This document shows, piece by piece, positions 1 to 8,562 of a stretch of 64,000 nucleotides of DNA; position 1 is the stretch's first letter, and each line of letters starts with the position of its first letter. Origin of the DNA: Dendrosporobacter quercicolus (GTDB lineage Bacteria; Bacillota; Negativicutes; DSM-1736; Dendrosporobacteraceae); contig NZ_FNHB01000003.1 of assembly GCF_900104455.1 (NCBI RefSeq), positions 104,622-168,621 of the forward strand, in the 5' to 3' direction. The position numbers and the translations under genes were made by a program. The notes beneath the pieces are model-generated. The model saw only the letters and a list, made by a program, of their open reading frames with translations. It had not been told where the DNA came from and searched no databases.

Positions 1-1
1 A

Positions 2-826
2 AAGATTTCCAACCGGGCCTTTTTTGTGGAGAACAACTGGCGGCTGCCGCAGAACTGGTCGCTGACGGCCGGGGTGCGCTATGACGATTATACCCTGTTC
101 GGCGATAAAACCACGGCCAGAGTTACGGCAAACCGCGAGTTAAACGAGACGACCAATGTGTATGCATCCTGGGGCCAGATTTTCAAAACGCCGTTTATTG
201 CCGATGTTTACGGCAGCGGCTTCATGGTTCCCAATTTGAAGCTTAAGCCGGAAACGGGCGATGTGATCACGCTGGGCGTGAATACCCGCCTGAGTCAGGG
301 CACCGAGCTGCAGGCGAGCGTGTTCAGCAGCCGGCTTGACGATGCGCTTGACTTTGTTGAGGTTGGCCAGAATAAGTATCAATGGAGAAATGTCAATGAG
401 CTGAAGCGAAAGGGCCTGGACCTGAGCCTCAAGCACAGACTGTCGCCGCAGTGGCAGGCAACAGCAGGCTATTCTTATATAAAAATTGAGGAAGACGGAG
501 AAACCAAGAGGGAAGAAATCAACAACAACGAGCCACATGGCTACCGGCTGGGATTGCAGTATGAACAGGACAAATGGGCGGCTGATTTCGCGCTTCGGGG
601 AGCTACCGGGCGAAATCGTCAGGCCTTTACGGCCTCAAATTACTGGGTGACCGACCTGGGGGTAATTTATAAACCTAATCCGACCACCCGTATTTATCTG
701 AAGGTGTTCAACCTGACGGACGAAGCTTATGAACTGCATGGCGCTTACGGCAATTCCAGCGGATTTACCGGCTTGTATCCGATGCCGGGCAGACAGGTTG
801 TCTTAGGTATTGATCAGCGGATATAA
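2..826 (+). CDS. TonB-dependent outer-membrane receptor, C-terminal part
   Basis: This is the 3' part of a gene whose start lies before the window; the frame is open from base 2 and the TAA ends at 826. The 274 visible residues are the C-terminal part of a 22-strand beta-barrel receptor. They show alternating aromatic and polar strands, the region around FKTPFIADVYG and NLKLKPETGDVITLG that is typical of these barrels, and a final strand PGRQVVLGIDQRI. Such receptors take up ferric siderophores, haem or cobalamin using TonB energy. Siderophore uptake is inferred here from the neighbours: two AraC regulators, a pair of ABC half-transporters and a Fur-like box. The plug and the TonB box are outside the window, so the ligand cannot be judged directly. 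Confidence 0.9.
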   Translation, partial: KISNRAFFVENNWRLPQNWSLTAGVRYDDYTLFGDKTTARVTANRELNETTNVYASWGQIFKTPFIADVYGSGFMVPNLKLKPETGDVITLGVNTRLSQGTELQASVFSSRLDDALDFVEVGQNKYQWRNVNELKRKGLDLSLKHRLSPQWQATAGYSYIKIEEDGETKREEINNNEPHGYRLGLQYEQDKWAADFALRGATGRNRQAFTASNYWVTDLGVIYKPNPTTRIYLKVFNLTDEAYELHGAYGNSSGFTGLYPMPGRQVVLGIDQRI

Positions 827-833
827 TGTAAGA

Positions 834-870
834 AGTCAGCAGAGAAGCAATTGCTTTTCTGCTGACTTTT
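834..870 (+). terminator. Intrinsic terminator after the TonB receptor
   Basis: A 17-bp stem with one G-T pair (left arm 834-850, right arm 851-867, no separate loop) ends in a short T run, eight bases after the receptor stop codon. Confidence 0.8.
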
Positions 871-1027
871 ATGCATCCACAGGCAACATTTTACGAATAA
901 ACTTCATATGCCGCCTAATGAAATGACCGGGCTTGCAGTGATCGGCCCTGATTGCGATCATTTGGCAGGTGGCAGTAAGCATTCCTCATCAAATTGCCTT
1001 GAATCTCAAATTTAATAATGCTATAAT

Positions 1028-1042
1028 TGATAATAATAATCA
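1028..1042. promoter_or_regulatory. Fur-like box upstream of the AraC gene
   Basis: TGATAATAATAATCA matches the 7-1-7 Fur consensus TGATAATnATTATCA at all but one of the specified positions. It lies about 85 bases before the start codon of the AraC gene at 1127. It supports iron control of this locus. The assignment is by motif only. Confidence 0.55.
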
Positions 1043-1126
1043 TCCGCCGGTAGTTTTTGCTTGTTTCAGGGAATGTCCTGTGTTGTGCGGCGGAGCCGCC
1101 AGGCGCAGTTTGAGCAAAGGGAGGGT

Positions 1127-2086
1127 ATGATGAGCGGATTGCAAAGCAGGGAGACAAAAAGTAAAGCGACGGAAGAACACTGGGTTTTGGCTGATAACAG
1201 TAAATATGTGTTATATTCGCCCGGCAGCAATACCAATTGTATTCGGATGTCTTCAACGTTTGGCGATGGACAGGTCATAAGCCTGTATACCGGGTCTTTC
1301 GCTCAAATCAAAGAAACTGAACTGAATTTTTGTGACAGCATCTGCGGCGGGGCCAGTTTTAACCGGCCACGTGTAGTGCTGTATTTTTGTCTGTCAGGGG
1401 AATTTGCCCTGGAAGAAGAAGAACTCACGGTAAATACCACTCAGTTTCTGGCTTTTAACGCCAGAGATTTGAGGCAGGTAAAATTTCAGCCCAATCTCCG
1501 TTACAAAATTATCACGGTGGAATTTGATCCCGCTAAGGTTGGGGGAATAAGCGGCAATTACTTTCAGGGAAAAAGCACGGCTTTTGCCACTTATCAGTTG
1601 TCGCCTGCGCTCAAGACCGTGTTGCATCAACTTATTCATTGTCCTTACCAGCAATCGGTAAAACGCATTTATATGGAAGGGAAGCTGCTGGAATTGCTGG
1701 CTATTTATCTGAATGAGACAGTAGAGCAAAGAGGAAGGACGGTCAATGATGGTACAAACCTGTCCCGGCAGGATGTAACCAGTATTGTTCAGGCCAGGCA
1801 AATCCTAGACCGTAATTTCATTTCACCGCCGACCCTGGCGGTTTTAGCCAAGCAGATTTGTCTTAATGAATTTAAACTAAAAATTGGCTTTAAGCAGCTG
1901 TTTGGGCAAACGGTGCATGCTTATATTGTAGACAAGCGGCTGGAATTAGCCAGGCAATTACTGGAAGAGAAAAAACTGAAAGCAGGGGAAGCGGCTTCTT
2001 TTATTGGTTATTCCAATGCGAGCTATTTTGCCCTGGCCTTTCGTAAGAAATTCGGCGTTAGTCCCAGTGAATATCTGAACCGGTAA
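1127..2086 (+). CDS. AraC-family transcriptional regulator
   Basis: A 319-residue regulator with an AraC/XylS DNA-binding domain at the C terminus. The double helix-turn-helix runs from about residue 220 and ends in the signature region around AASFIGYSNASYFALAFRKKFGVSPSEYLNR. The N-terminal 200 residues form an undefined sensing domain of the kind seen in PchR/YbtA siderophore regulators. I chose the ATG at 1127, which follows GGGAGGG; the longer open frame upstream has no ribosome site. A Fur-like box sits upstream and a convergent terminator lies downstream. The inference is a siderophore-responsive activator of the adjoining receptor and ABC genes; the ligand is unknown. Confidence 0.88.
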   Translation: MMSGLQSRETKSKATEEHWVLADNSKYVLYSPGSNTNCIRMSSTFGDGQVISLYTGSFAQIKETELNFCDSICGGASFNRPRVVLYFCLSGEFALEEEELTVNTTQFLAFNARDLRQVKFQPNLRYKIITVEFDPAKVGGISGNYFQGKSTAFATYQLSPALKTVLHQLIHCPYQQSVKRIYMEGKLLELLAIYLNETVEQRGRTVNDGTNLSRQDVTSIVQARQILDRNFISPPTLAVLAKQICLNEFKLKIGFKQLFGQTVHAYIVDKRLELARQLLEEKKLKAGEAASFIGYSNASYFALAFRKKFGVSPSEYLNR

Positions 2087-2120
2087 CTGCAATGGTGTTC
2101 TCTTCATGCGTTTTACAACC

Positions 2121-2150
2121 AAAGACGGCTACCGATTGCCGTCTTTATCT
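2121..2150. terminator. Bidirectional terminator between araC and ABC genes
   Basis: A 9-bp perfect stem (2121-2129 with 2138-2146, AAAGACGGC/GCCGTCTTT) with an 8-base loop lies between the convergent genes. It has T-rich flanks on both strands. Confidence 0.65.
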
Positions 2151-2187
2151 TCTATAGTCATTTTCTTTTGCGACAGCTTTTTTCGAC

Positions 2188-3933
2188 TCATATACTCCAA
2201 CCTTCGGCTGCTTGCCGCAGGGCTAAGAAGCGTTTGTAAACGCCTTCCTGTCGGAGCAGTTCCTCATGAGTTCCTTGTTGTGCGATGCACCCGTCAGCCA
2301 CGACCAGGATCTGATCGGCATTTTGGATGGTGGCCAGGCGGTGGGCAATGACAATCATCGTTTTGCCCTGCACTAAGCTGCTGATTGCCTGTTGAATGGC
2401 GTGTTCGTTTTCCGGGTCCACGCTGGCGGTGGCTTCATCCAGCAGGATAATGGGAGCGTTTTTCAGCATTGCCCTGGCGATGGAGATCCGCTGCTTTTCA
2501 CCGCCCGAAAGCGTGCACCCGCCGTCGCCGATGACGGTGTCGTACTGGTCGGGAAGCGCCATAATAAAGTCATGGCAGCAGGCTTTTTGGGCAGCGGCGA
2601 TAATTTCCGCATCGCTGGCTTCCGGTTTGCCGAAGCGGATGTTATTCCGTAGGGTATCACGGAATAAATAGACGTTTTGAAATACCATGGCGATATTTTT
2701 CAGCAGGCTGTCGCAGGTCATCGTCTTTACATCGACGCCGCCTACGGCGATGCTGCCCTGATCGACGTCATAAAACCTGGCGAGCAGATTGCAAATTGTC
2801 GTTTTGCCACTGCCTGATGGGCCGACAATGGCGGCCGTCGTATTTTCCGGGATGAAGAACGACACTTTTTTTAATACCGCCCGCTGTTCATACGCAAAGG
2901 TTACATTCTGGAACCGGATATCATAGGCGGATGGTTCTATATTCCGGCCATTTTGATCAATGTAGGCCGCAGCTTCGATTCCGGCTAGCTTATCCAGTAC
3001 GGCGTCGATGATTCTCAGAACATGCGCGGCGTTATTGACAGATTCAATTTGCCCGAAGATGACAAAGGAGAAAATAGCCGTCATGAGCATGATCGGAAGC
3101 TCCATTGTTCCGTTCAGCGTAAATAGTGCCGCAGCCAGAACCATTGTTGTAGCCGCCACCCTAAGCGCCAGCAAATGGAGACAATTGTAAGGAACAAAGT
3201 TTTTTTCGATTTTTTCGCTGATAGTTTTGTTCAGGCGATAGGCCCGCGCAATTCCCTCTCTGGATACTCCGCTTTGATGAAACGCCTTTACTACCGGCAT
3301 TCCCCGAATATATTCAAAGGTAGCTGCCACCATATTGTCCTGCGCCTGCTGCCGGACAGGAGCGTTTTTCCAGCTTTTCTTCGACAGCAAACTCAAAAAC
3401 AGGGCTGACAGCAAAATTCCGGCCGCTGCAATGAGAGAAATCCATATATTGTAAAAAGATAAGCAAAACACCAGGGTCAGGGCGCTGATATAGCCGTTTA
3501 CCACAGTGTCAATCATTTTCATGCCGAACAGCTCCAGAAATGACAGATCGGTGGTGATAGCCGCAGCGATTTCACCGGCACTTTTCTCATTGAAGAAACT
3601 CAGGGAAACCCGTTTTAGGGCAGCGCCAATTGCCAGTCGCTGTTCAGCCGCCGTTTCATAGCCTACGCTCTCCTGCGCGGCGGCCCGCAGATAGGCAAAC
3701 CAGAATCTGCCGGCAACGGCGAAAAGGACAAAGCCTGCCAGACTAAGAATGTGGGCTGAGGTCAGTTCAGCCGCACCGTTTCTGTCCTCTAGAATGAGGC
3801 TGAGTCCGTAAGCGGCGGCCATGATCGGCAGAGCGGTAAACATGGTATGAAAAAAAGAATAGATAAAGCCAGCATACAAGCGGCTTTTGCGCTGCCCGGA
3901 CCAGGCAATGATCCGTTTGACGGCTTTATACAC
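2188..3933 (-). CDS. ABC half-transporter (exporter fold), second of a pair
   Basis: A 581-residue fusion of a six-helix ABC transmembrane domain (about residues 15-310) and a nucleotide-binding domain (340-575). The Walker A is GPSGSGKTT, the ABC signature LSGGEKQRI, the Walker B IILLDEATASVD and the switch histidine is in IVIAHR. It starts at a GTG preceded by GAGGTG and overlaps the end of the upstream half-transporter by 8 bases, so the two are translationally coupled and probably form a heterodimer. Pairs of exporter-fold ABC proteins beside a TonB receptor and AraC regulators resemble YbtP/YbtQ and IrtAB, which import ferric siderophores. A peptide or drug exporter cannot be excluded from sequence alone. 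Confidence 0.9.
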   Translation of the reverse strand: MYKAVKRIIAWSGQRKSRLYAGFIYSFFHTMFTALPIMAAAYGLSLILEDRNGAAELTSAHILSLAGFVLFAVAGRFWFAYLRAAAQESVGYETAAEQRLAIGAALKRVSLSFFNEKSAGEIAAAITTDLSFLELFGMKMIDTVVNGYISALTLVFCLSFYNIWISLIAAAGILLSALFLSLLSKKSWKNAPVRQQAQDNMVAATFEYIRGMPVVKAFHQSGVSREGIARAYRLNKTISEKIEKNFVPYNCLHLLALRVAATTMVLAAALFTLNGTMELPIMLMTAIFSFVIFGQIESVNNAAHVLRIIDAVLDKLAGIEAAAYIDQNGRNIEPSAYDIRFQNVTFAYEQRAVLKKVSFFIPENTTAAIVGPSGSGKTTICNLLARFYDVDQGSIAVGGVDVKTMTCDSLLKNIAMVFQNVYLFRDTLRNNIRFGKPEASDAEIIAAAQKACCHDFIMALPDQYDTVIGDGGCTLSGGEKQRISIARAMLKNAPIILLDEATASVDPENEHAIQQAISSLVQGKTMIVIAHRLATIQNADQILVVADGCIAQQGTHEELLRQEGVYKRFLALRQAAEGWSI

Positions 3934-5731
3934 AATGCTTCACCTCGCTAGTCACCGGTTCGGTCTGGTTGGCCGCCCAGCGTTTGGCGCCGATATGGGC
4001 TGTCCACATCGCTTGATACAGCTTGCAGCTCGCAAGCAGCTCAGCATGCTTGCCGGTAGCGGCAATGCGGCCTTTTTCCATGACGATGATCTGGTCGGCA
4101 TGTTTGATGGTGGAAAGTCTGTGGGCTATGACCAGCAAAGTTTTACCTTTGGTGAGCGCGGCAATGGCTGTTTGCAGCTTGGCTTCGCTTTCCGGATCGG
4201 TAAAGGCGGTGGCTTCATCCAGGATGACGACTGGCGCATTTTTCAGCATCGCCCTGGCAATGGCGATGCGCTGTTTTTCGCCGCCCGATAGTTTTTTTCC
4301 CGCTTCCCCGGCAGCGGTATCATACCCTTTTTCCAGCCGGCTGATGAACTCATCACAACAGGCCGCTCGCGCCGCCGCCAGCACATCTTCGTCGGAAGCC
4401 CGGGGATTTCCCATGCGAATATTGTCCCGCAGCGAACAATTGAACAGGAAATTATCCTGCGTTACAAAACTGATAGTATTGGCAAGCTGGGTCGGCGGCA
4501 ACTGCTGAATTGGCATTCCGTCAATGGTGATTTGGCCGCCGCCGGCATCCCAAAACCGGGCAATCAGCCGCGCCACTGTTGATTTGCCCCCTCCGGAGGG
4601 GCCAACCAGTGCCGTAAAGCTGCCCTGGGGGAGCTTTACATTGATGTTGTGCAGCACGTTTTCTGTCGTGTCGGCCGGGGAAGATCCAACCCTGTTGTAG
4701 GAAAAATTTACATGAGCCAGTTCAATATCGAATCCGTTCAGTTGCACCGGCTTGTCTGCTTCTGGGAGTTCCGCCAGCTTGAGCAGTACGTCGGCATCCT
4801 TCACTGCGTGTTCTATCGCTTTGGCGTCATTGACAAGCACCGTAAAGCTGGTCAATGGACCGACGATGCCCAGAGATAAGATCAAGCACATGGTAAGGTC
4901 TCCCGGGCTTAGTGAGCCGTTAAGGTACAGAATCATGCCGGCCGGCAGCGTCCCCAGCAGGGTGGAAGGAAGGACCGAACCGCCAAAGTTCATGGGCTTC
5001 CAGGTGCTGCGGAACCAGTTGAGGGTATACTTTTTAAACGATTCTACCGCCTGTTCGAACTTCTCATAAGAGGCGGCGGACTGGTTAAACGCCTTAATGA
5101 CTTCAATTCCTTCAATGTATTCGACAATGACGCTGTTTACCTGATTGCTCGCCGCCATATAATCGGCGTACCGGCGGTTGAACCTTCTCAGCATGACTGC
5201 ATAGGCCGCAGCGGCGATTGGGACGGTGAGCATGGCCGCCAAAGCCATACGCCAGTCAATCATCATAAGATAGGCAAACACGGCCAGCGGCAGCAGCAGA
5301 TTGGAGATGCCTTCGGGAATCATATGGGCCAGCGGGACTTCAATGCTTTCCACCCGGTCGATAATAATATTTTTCAGTTTACCGGCCGGCTGGTTCAGCA
5401 CCGTGCCGAGGGGAGCCTTCAGCAGTTTGTCGGCAATCCGCAAGCGCATGTTTTCCAGGATGCTGTAAGCGGAATAATGAGCCAACAGCGTTGACAGGGC
5501 ATAAAACAGAAGTTTAATAACATGGCCGGCAAGGCAGACGGCCACCCAGAGCCAAATAGCGGCAACCGTGGGGCGACCGTCAAGGAACAAAAGGATGATC
5601 TGATATACGCCGATATAAGGCAGCAACCCGCCGGCGACGCTGAAGATGGCGCACAGTACCGCAGTCGTCATCTTCCAGCGGCACTCCGCGGCAAAAGAAA
5701 AAACCGTTCTCAACCAATGCTTTGTTTGCAC
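3926..5731 (-). CDS. ABC half-transporter (exporter fold), first of a pair
   Basis: A 601-residue half-transporter with an N-terminal transmembrane domain and a C-terminal ATPase domain. The Walker A is GPSGGGKST, the signature LSGGEKQRI and the Walker B VVILDEATAFTD. The last shows Ala-Phe where the partner has Ala-Ser, a small difference between the two halves of the presumed heterodimer. I chose the GTG at 5731 because GAGGAG stands 8 bases before it; a GTG three codons upstream directly abuts that site. It is the first gene of the pair. The context with receptor and AraC genes suggests siderophore import like YbtPQ, which is an inference. Confidence 0.9.
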   Translation of the reverse strand: MQTKHWLRTVFSFAAECRWKMTTAVLCAIFSVAGGLLPYIGVYQIILLFLDGRPTVAAIWLWVAVCLAGHVIKLLFYALSTLLAHYSAYSILENMRLRIADKLLKAPLGTVLNQPAGKLKNIIIDRVESIEVPLAHMIPEGISNLLLPLAVFAYLMMIDWRMALAAMLTVPIAAAAYAVMLRRFNRRYADYMAASNQVNSVIVEYIEGIEVIKAFNQSAASYEKFEQAVESFKKYTLNWFRSTWKPMNFGGSVLPSTLLGTLPAGMILYLNGSLSPGDLTMCLILSLGIVGPLTSFTVLVNDAKAIEHAVKDADVLLKLAELPEADKPVQLNGFDIELAHVNFSYNRVGSSPADTTENVLHNINVKLPQGSFTALVGPSGGGKSTVARLIARFWDAGGGQITIDGMPIQQLPPTQLANTISFVTQDNFLFNCSLRDNIRMGNPRASDEDVLAAARAACCDEFISRLEKGYDTAAGEAGKKLSGGEKQRIAIARAMLKNAPVVILDEATAFTDPESEAKLQTAIAALTKGKTLLVIAHRLSTIKHADQIIVMEKGRIAATGKHAELLASCKLYQAMWTAHIGAKRWAANQTEPVTSEVKHCV

Positions 5732-5782
5732 GGTATTCACTCCTCAGTGTTTAATATATTGGGAACTATGCGTCTCCCATAA

Positions 5783-5831
5783 AACTATACTACGGATTGA
5801 CCGTAAACAACGGTCAATCCGTAGTATAGTT
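5783..5831 (-). terminator. Perfect 22-bp inverted repeat between araC and the ABC pair
   Basis: The arms 5783-5804 and 5810-5831 are perfectly complementary around a 5-base loop. Read on the minus strand, the hairpin follows the AraC gene that ends at 5878 and is followed by TTTTATG. It is most simply that gene's terminator, although the length of the perfect stem is unusual. Confidence 0.6.
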
Positions 5832-5877
5832 GGTTTTGTTGCCAGTATCTACTCCATAAGCAGGGCAGTCGCTCCAT

Positions 5878-6840
5878 TCAGACAACAGATTTCCGGTATT
5901 CCTGGGGTGACCGTCCGGTCACCAATTTAAAGGCGGCAGCAAATTTACTAGCATTGTCGTAACCGACTTTGCCGGCGATTACAGCAATGCTGTCCTTGCT
6001 CTGGCGCAACATCAGCGCCGCCGCCTGCATCCGGTAGGAGCGCAGGTAGGCTTGAACGGAACAGCCGTAAACGCCTTTAAAACAAAGCTTTAGCGTAGTG
6101 AGGGGAAGACAGAAGCGATCTGACAGTTCCTTAAGCGTAAAGCGGCGGTCAAGATTTTCACAGATGTAATTCATGACCGCCTTTACGGCGTTTACCTGAC
6201 TCCGGGGGAAATAGCGGCGCTCATCGCCGCTGTCGGAGGGCGCTTCAACAGTGCTCAAAAACAGCAGCAGTTCCAGCACCTTGATTTTAAAGTAGGTTTT
6301 TTTGATTTGCTCAGGCACAGTGTAAAGCTCGGAGAAAATATGCTGAATGGAGTCTTGCGCGCGCATAATAAAGGGTCGTTTACCGGTGCAGAATTTTTCG
6401 CGCAAGGTAGTTATATCAACCGGAAACCCTTCAGAAACAGCGGCTAGCGCTGGTAATGCTTCGTCAATATAGATTGCCACTGTAATTCCATGATAATGGC
6501 TGAGAGGAAAGCCGAAGCCGGCCGTATGGTTGTCTTTTGAACTAATCTGCAGGTCGCCTTGGGCTAAATACAGATAGGAGCCGTTCTGAAATTCCCACTC
6601 AATGCGCCCCTCCCGGCAGTGATCAATACCCAGCATGTTTACTTTCGGCTGAAATTCGGAAAAACAGCCGGGCATATGAAAATCATTATAGATCAGATCA
6701 ATGCCGGGAAACACCTGGTAGCAGGTCATAGTACCCTCGCCGGATCCGTCTTTCATTTGATATACGGTACATGCTTCATTTTGCTTGACCACCGTGATGT
6801 TCTTACCGTAACTGTTTTTTTCTTTCCGTGAGACTTCCAT
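5878..6840 (-). CDS. AraC-family regulator, PchR/YbtA-like
   Basis: A 320-residue regulator. The N-terminal half contains GTMTCYQVFPGIDLIYNDF, a pattern I associate with AraC regulators next to siderophore ABC pairs in Firmicutes. The C-terminal 100 residues form the AraC double helix-turn-helix, ending around KVGYDNASKFAAAFKLVTG and RSPQEYRKS. The ATG at 6840 has GAGGTAAC just upstream. The gene lies upstream of and codirectional with the ABC pair, separated from it by a long hairpin, so it probably has its own transcript. It is the second AraC protein in the locus. A role in siderophore-dependent activation is inferred. Confidence 0.88.
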   Translation of the reverse strand: MEVSRKEKNSYGKNITVVKQNEACTVYQMKDGSGEGTMTCYQVFPGIDLIYNDFHMPGCFSEFQPKVNMLGIDHCREGRIEWEFQNGSYLYLAQGDLQISSKDNHTAGFGFPLSHYHGITVAIYIDEALPALAAVSEGFPVDITTLREKFCTGKRPFIMRAQDSIQHIFSELYTVPEQIKKTYFKIKVLELLLFLSTVEAPSDSGDERRYFPRSQVNAVKAVMNYICENLDRRFTLKELSDRFCLPLTTLKLCFKGVYGCSVQAYLRSYRMQAAALMLRQSKDSIAVIAGKVGYDNASKFAAAFKLVTGRSPQEYRKSVV

Positions 6841-7174
6841 GTTACCTCACCCTTATATCTATTGTTAATCTTATTGTTCTAGCTGATTATTGATATTTCC
6901 TTTATCCCTGCGGCAACTCTTGAGCAGTTACCGCAAGCTTAAAGATCGGGACAGGGCGTAGCTCTATTATGTTTTTGGGCATTGACTTATTAAATGGAAA
7001 TACGTGTTGATAACCTGTTCCTTGACACTGTTGATGCTCAAATAATGGTATGGAAAATGCAAGCTAACACTCATGATAGTGTAAGCTTGCATTTTTAACG
7101 TTTATTTCTGCTATTGAATTTTAAATAACTTTCCGAAAAGCCCCGTCCAAGGCGAAGCATTTGGCTGGGGGTTC
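6841..7174. other. Intergenic stretch between araC and the citrate transporter
   Basis: No credible gene is seen in these 334 bases. The part next to the AraC start is AT-rich and presumably holds its promoter. The part next to 7174 carries the hairpin listed separately at 7055-7096. Confidence 0.5.
7055..7096. terminator. Terminator downstream of the citrate transporter gene
   Basis: A 17-bp stem with one mismatch (7055-7071 with 7078-7094) and a 6-base loop is flanked by A/T runs on both sides. It lies about 80 bases past the stop of the minus-strand transporter gene and could act in either direction. Confidence 0.6.
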
Positions 7175-8494
7175 TCAGGAAACAAACACCGGACACAGCC
7201 CGATCATGCTGCCAACCACTACATAAATAATGAAGATGCCTGTGGCGTAAATCGCGCTCTTCTTTTGCCACTGCCACATGTCAACATCGGTCAGCCGCAG
7301 CAAGACATAAATAAAGGGAACAAGTGGGCTCAGCAGATGAAAGGCCTGCCCGTAAAGCGAGGCAAATCCCAACTGCAGCGGTGTAAAGCCATAATTGAAC
7401 CCGGCTTTGGCTAAAACGGGCAAAACGCCGTAATAAAAAGCGTCATTGCTTAAAAATACCGTTCCCGGACTGGCAATGACCGCGGTCAGCAAGCCCCAGT
7501 ATTTACCCAGGCTCTCAGGAATGATTGCCGCCATACTGTCTGAAATGGCGTTGGACATGCCGGTGCCGTTGAGAATGCCCATGAAGATGCCGGCGCTGAT
7601 AATCACCAGGCTGACCTGCAGCGCATCAGGGGCATTGGCTTCAATTCTGGCCCGCTGTTCTTTAACATCCGGATAATTGACCAATAAGGCCAGGGTAGTG
7701 CCGAGGAGAAAGACAATGGCGGACTTTATTGAGCCCTCAACCAACAACACAATGGCCACGATGACAATCACGAGATTTATCCACAGCATCTTAGGGCGGC
7801 GAAGGCTTTGCACAGCGGGGTCCGTAATTGTCATCATAGCATTAAGCTGTGCATCGTCAAACTGCGTAATGCCTAAGCGTTTTCTTTCTTTCAGTCCCAT
7901 ATACACAGCTACGCCAAGCATGTACAGTTCAGCGGCAATCATGATCGGCACAAGGCCGCGCAGAACTTCAGCTTCATTCAGGCCTAACGCCACAATCGCC
8001 CGGGCCGTGGGGCCTCCCCACGGCAGCAAATTCAGGACCGAATGGGAAAGAATGGTCAAAACAGCCAGATCAAGCATTTTCATATTGAGTTTTTTATAAA
8101 TCGGCACCATGGCCGAGCAGACAATAATCATGGTGGACGTACCGTCGCCGTTCAGGGATACGCCTGCTGACAGCAGCACTGTCGCTACCATTACTTTTAA
8201 CGGGTCGCCTTTGGCAAAGCGGATCATCGCATTGGAAAGGGGATCGAATAAACCGGCGTCAATCATTGTTGTGAAGAACAGGACGGCAAATAACAGCATG
8301 ATTGCGGTAACGGAAGTGGTTTTTAAACCTTCCAGGGCAAATTTGCCAATATCAGGAGACCATAGGCCCAGTAAAGCGCCGATAATGCCAAACAAGACCG
8401 GTACGACAGCAAGTGCAACAAAGGGAGTCAGTTTTTTCTTCATAATCAAAATCATGAATACCGCGATTAATGCGTATGCCATGAAAGTTACCAT
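7175..8494 (-). CDS. CitMHS-family tricarboxylate:cation symporter
   Basis: A 439-residue polytopic inner-membrane protein with about 12 hydrophobic segments, the length and pattern of the CitM/CitH family that imports citrate complexed with a divalent cation by proton symport. Family-like stretches include LNGDGTSTMIIVCSAMVPIYKK and the conserved loop around SHSVLNLLPWGGPTARA in the middle; near the C terminus FLSNDAFYYGVLPVL is also characteristic. The ATG at 8494 follows AGGAGCG. The gene lies downstream of an aconitase-family gene on the same strand, 68 bases away, and divergent from a LysR regulator. The inference is uptake and metabolism of citrate or another tricarboxylate; metal preference cannot be read from sequence. 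Confidence 0.9.
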   Translation of the reverse strand: MVTFMAYALIAVFMILIMKKKLTPFVALAVVPVLFGIIGALLGLWSPDIGKFALEGLKTTSVTAIMLLFAVLFFTTMIDAGLFDPLSNAMIRFAKGDPLKVMVATVLLSAGVSLNGDGTSTMIIVCSAMVPIYKKLNMKMLDLAVLTILSHSVLNLLPWGGPTARAIVALGLNEAEVLRGLVPIMIAAELYMLGVAVYMGLKERKRLGITQFDDAQLNAMMTITDPAVQSLRRPKMLWINLVIVIVAIVLLVEGSIKSAIVFLLGTTLALLVNYPDVKEQRARIEANAPDALQVSLVIISAGIFMGILNGTGMSNAISDSMAAIIPESLGKYWGLLTAVIASPGTVFLSNDAFYYGVLPVLAKAGFNYGFTPLQLGFASLYGQAFHLLSPLVPFIYVLLRLTDVDMWQWQKKSAIYATGIFIIYVVVGSMIGLCPVFVS

Positions 8495-8562
8495 TAGAGT
8501 TCGCTCCTTTTTATTTAAATCTTAGCTAAAACCTTGCGGCCGACACTGCAGCCGGCCGGGCT

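Noticed and set aside
2188..5731. A multidrug exporter as the firm call for the ABC pair
   Set aside because: Fold alone allows it, but receptor, AraC genes and the Fur-like box favour import; left open in the annotation.
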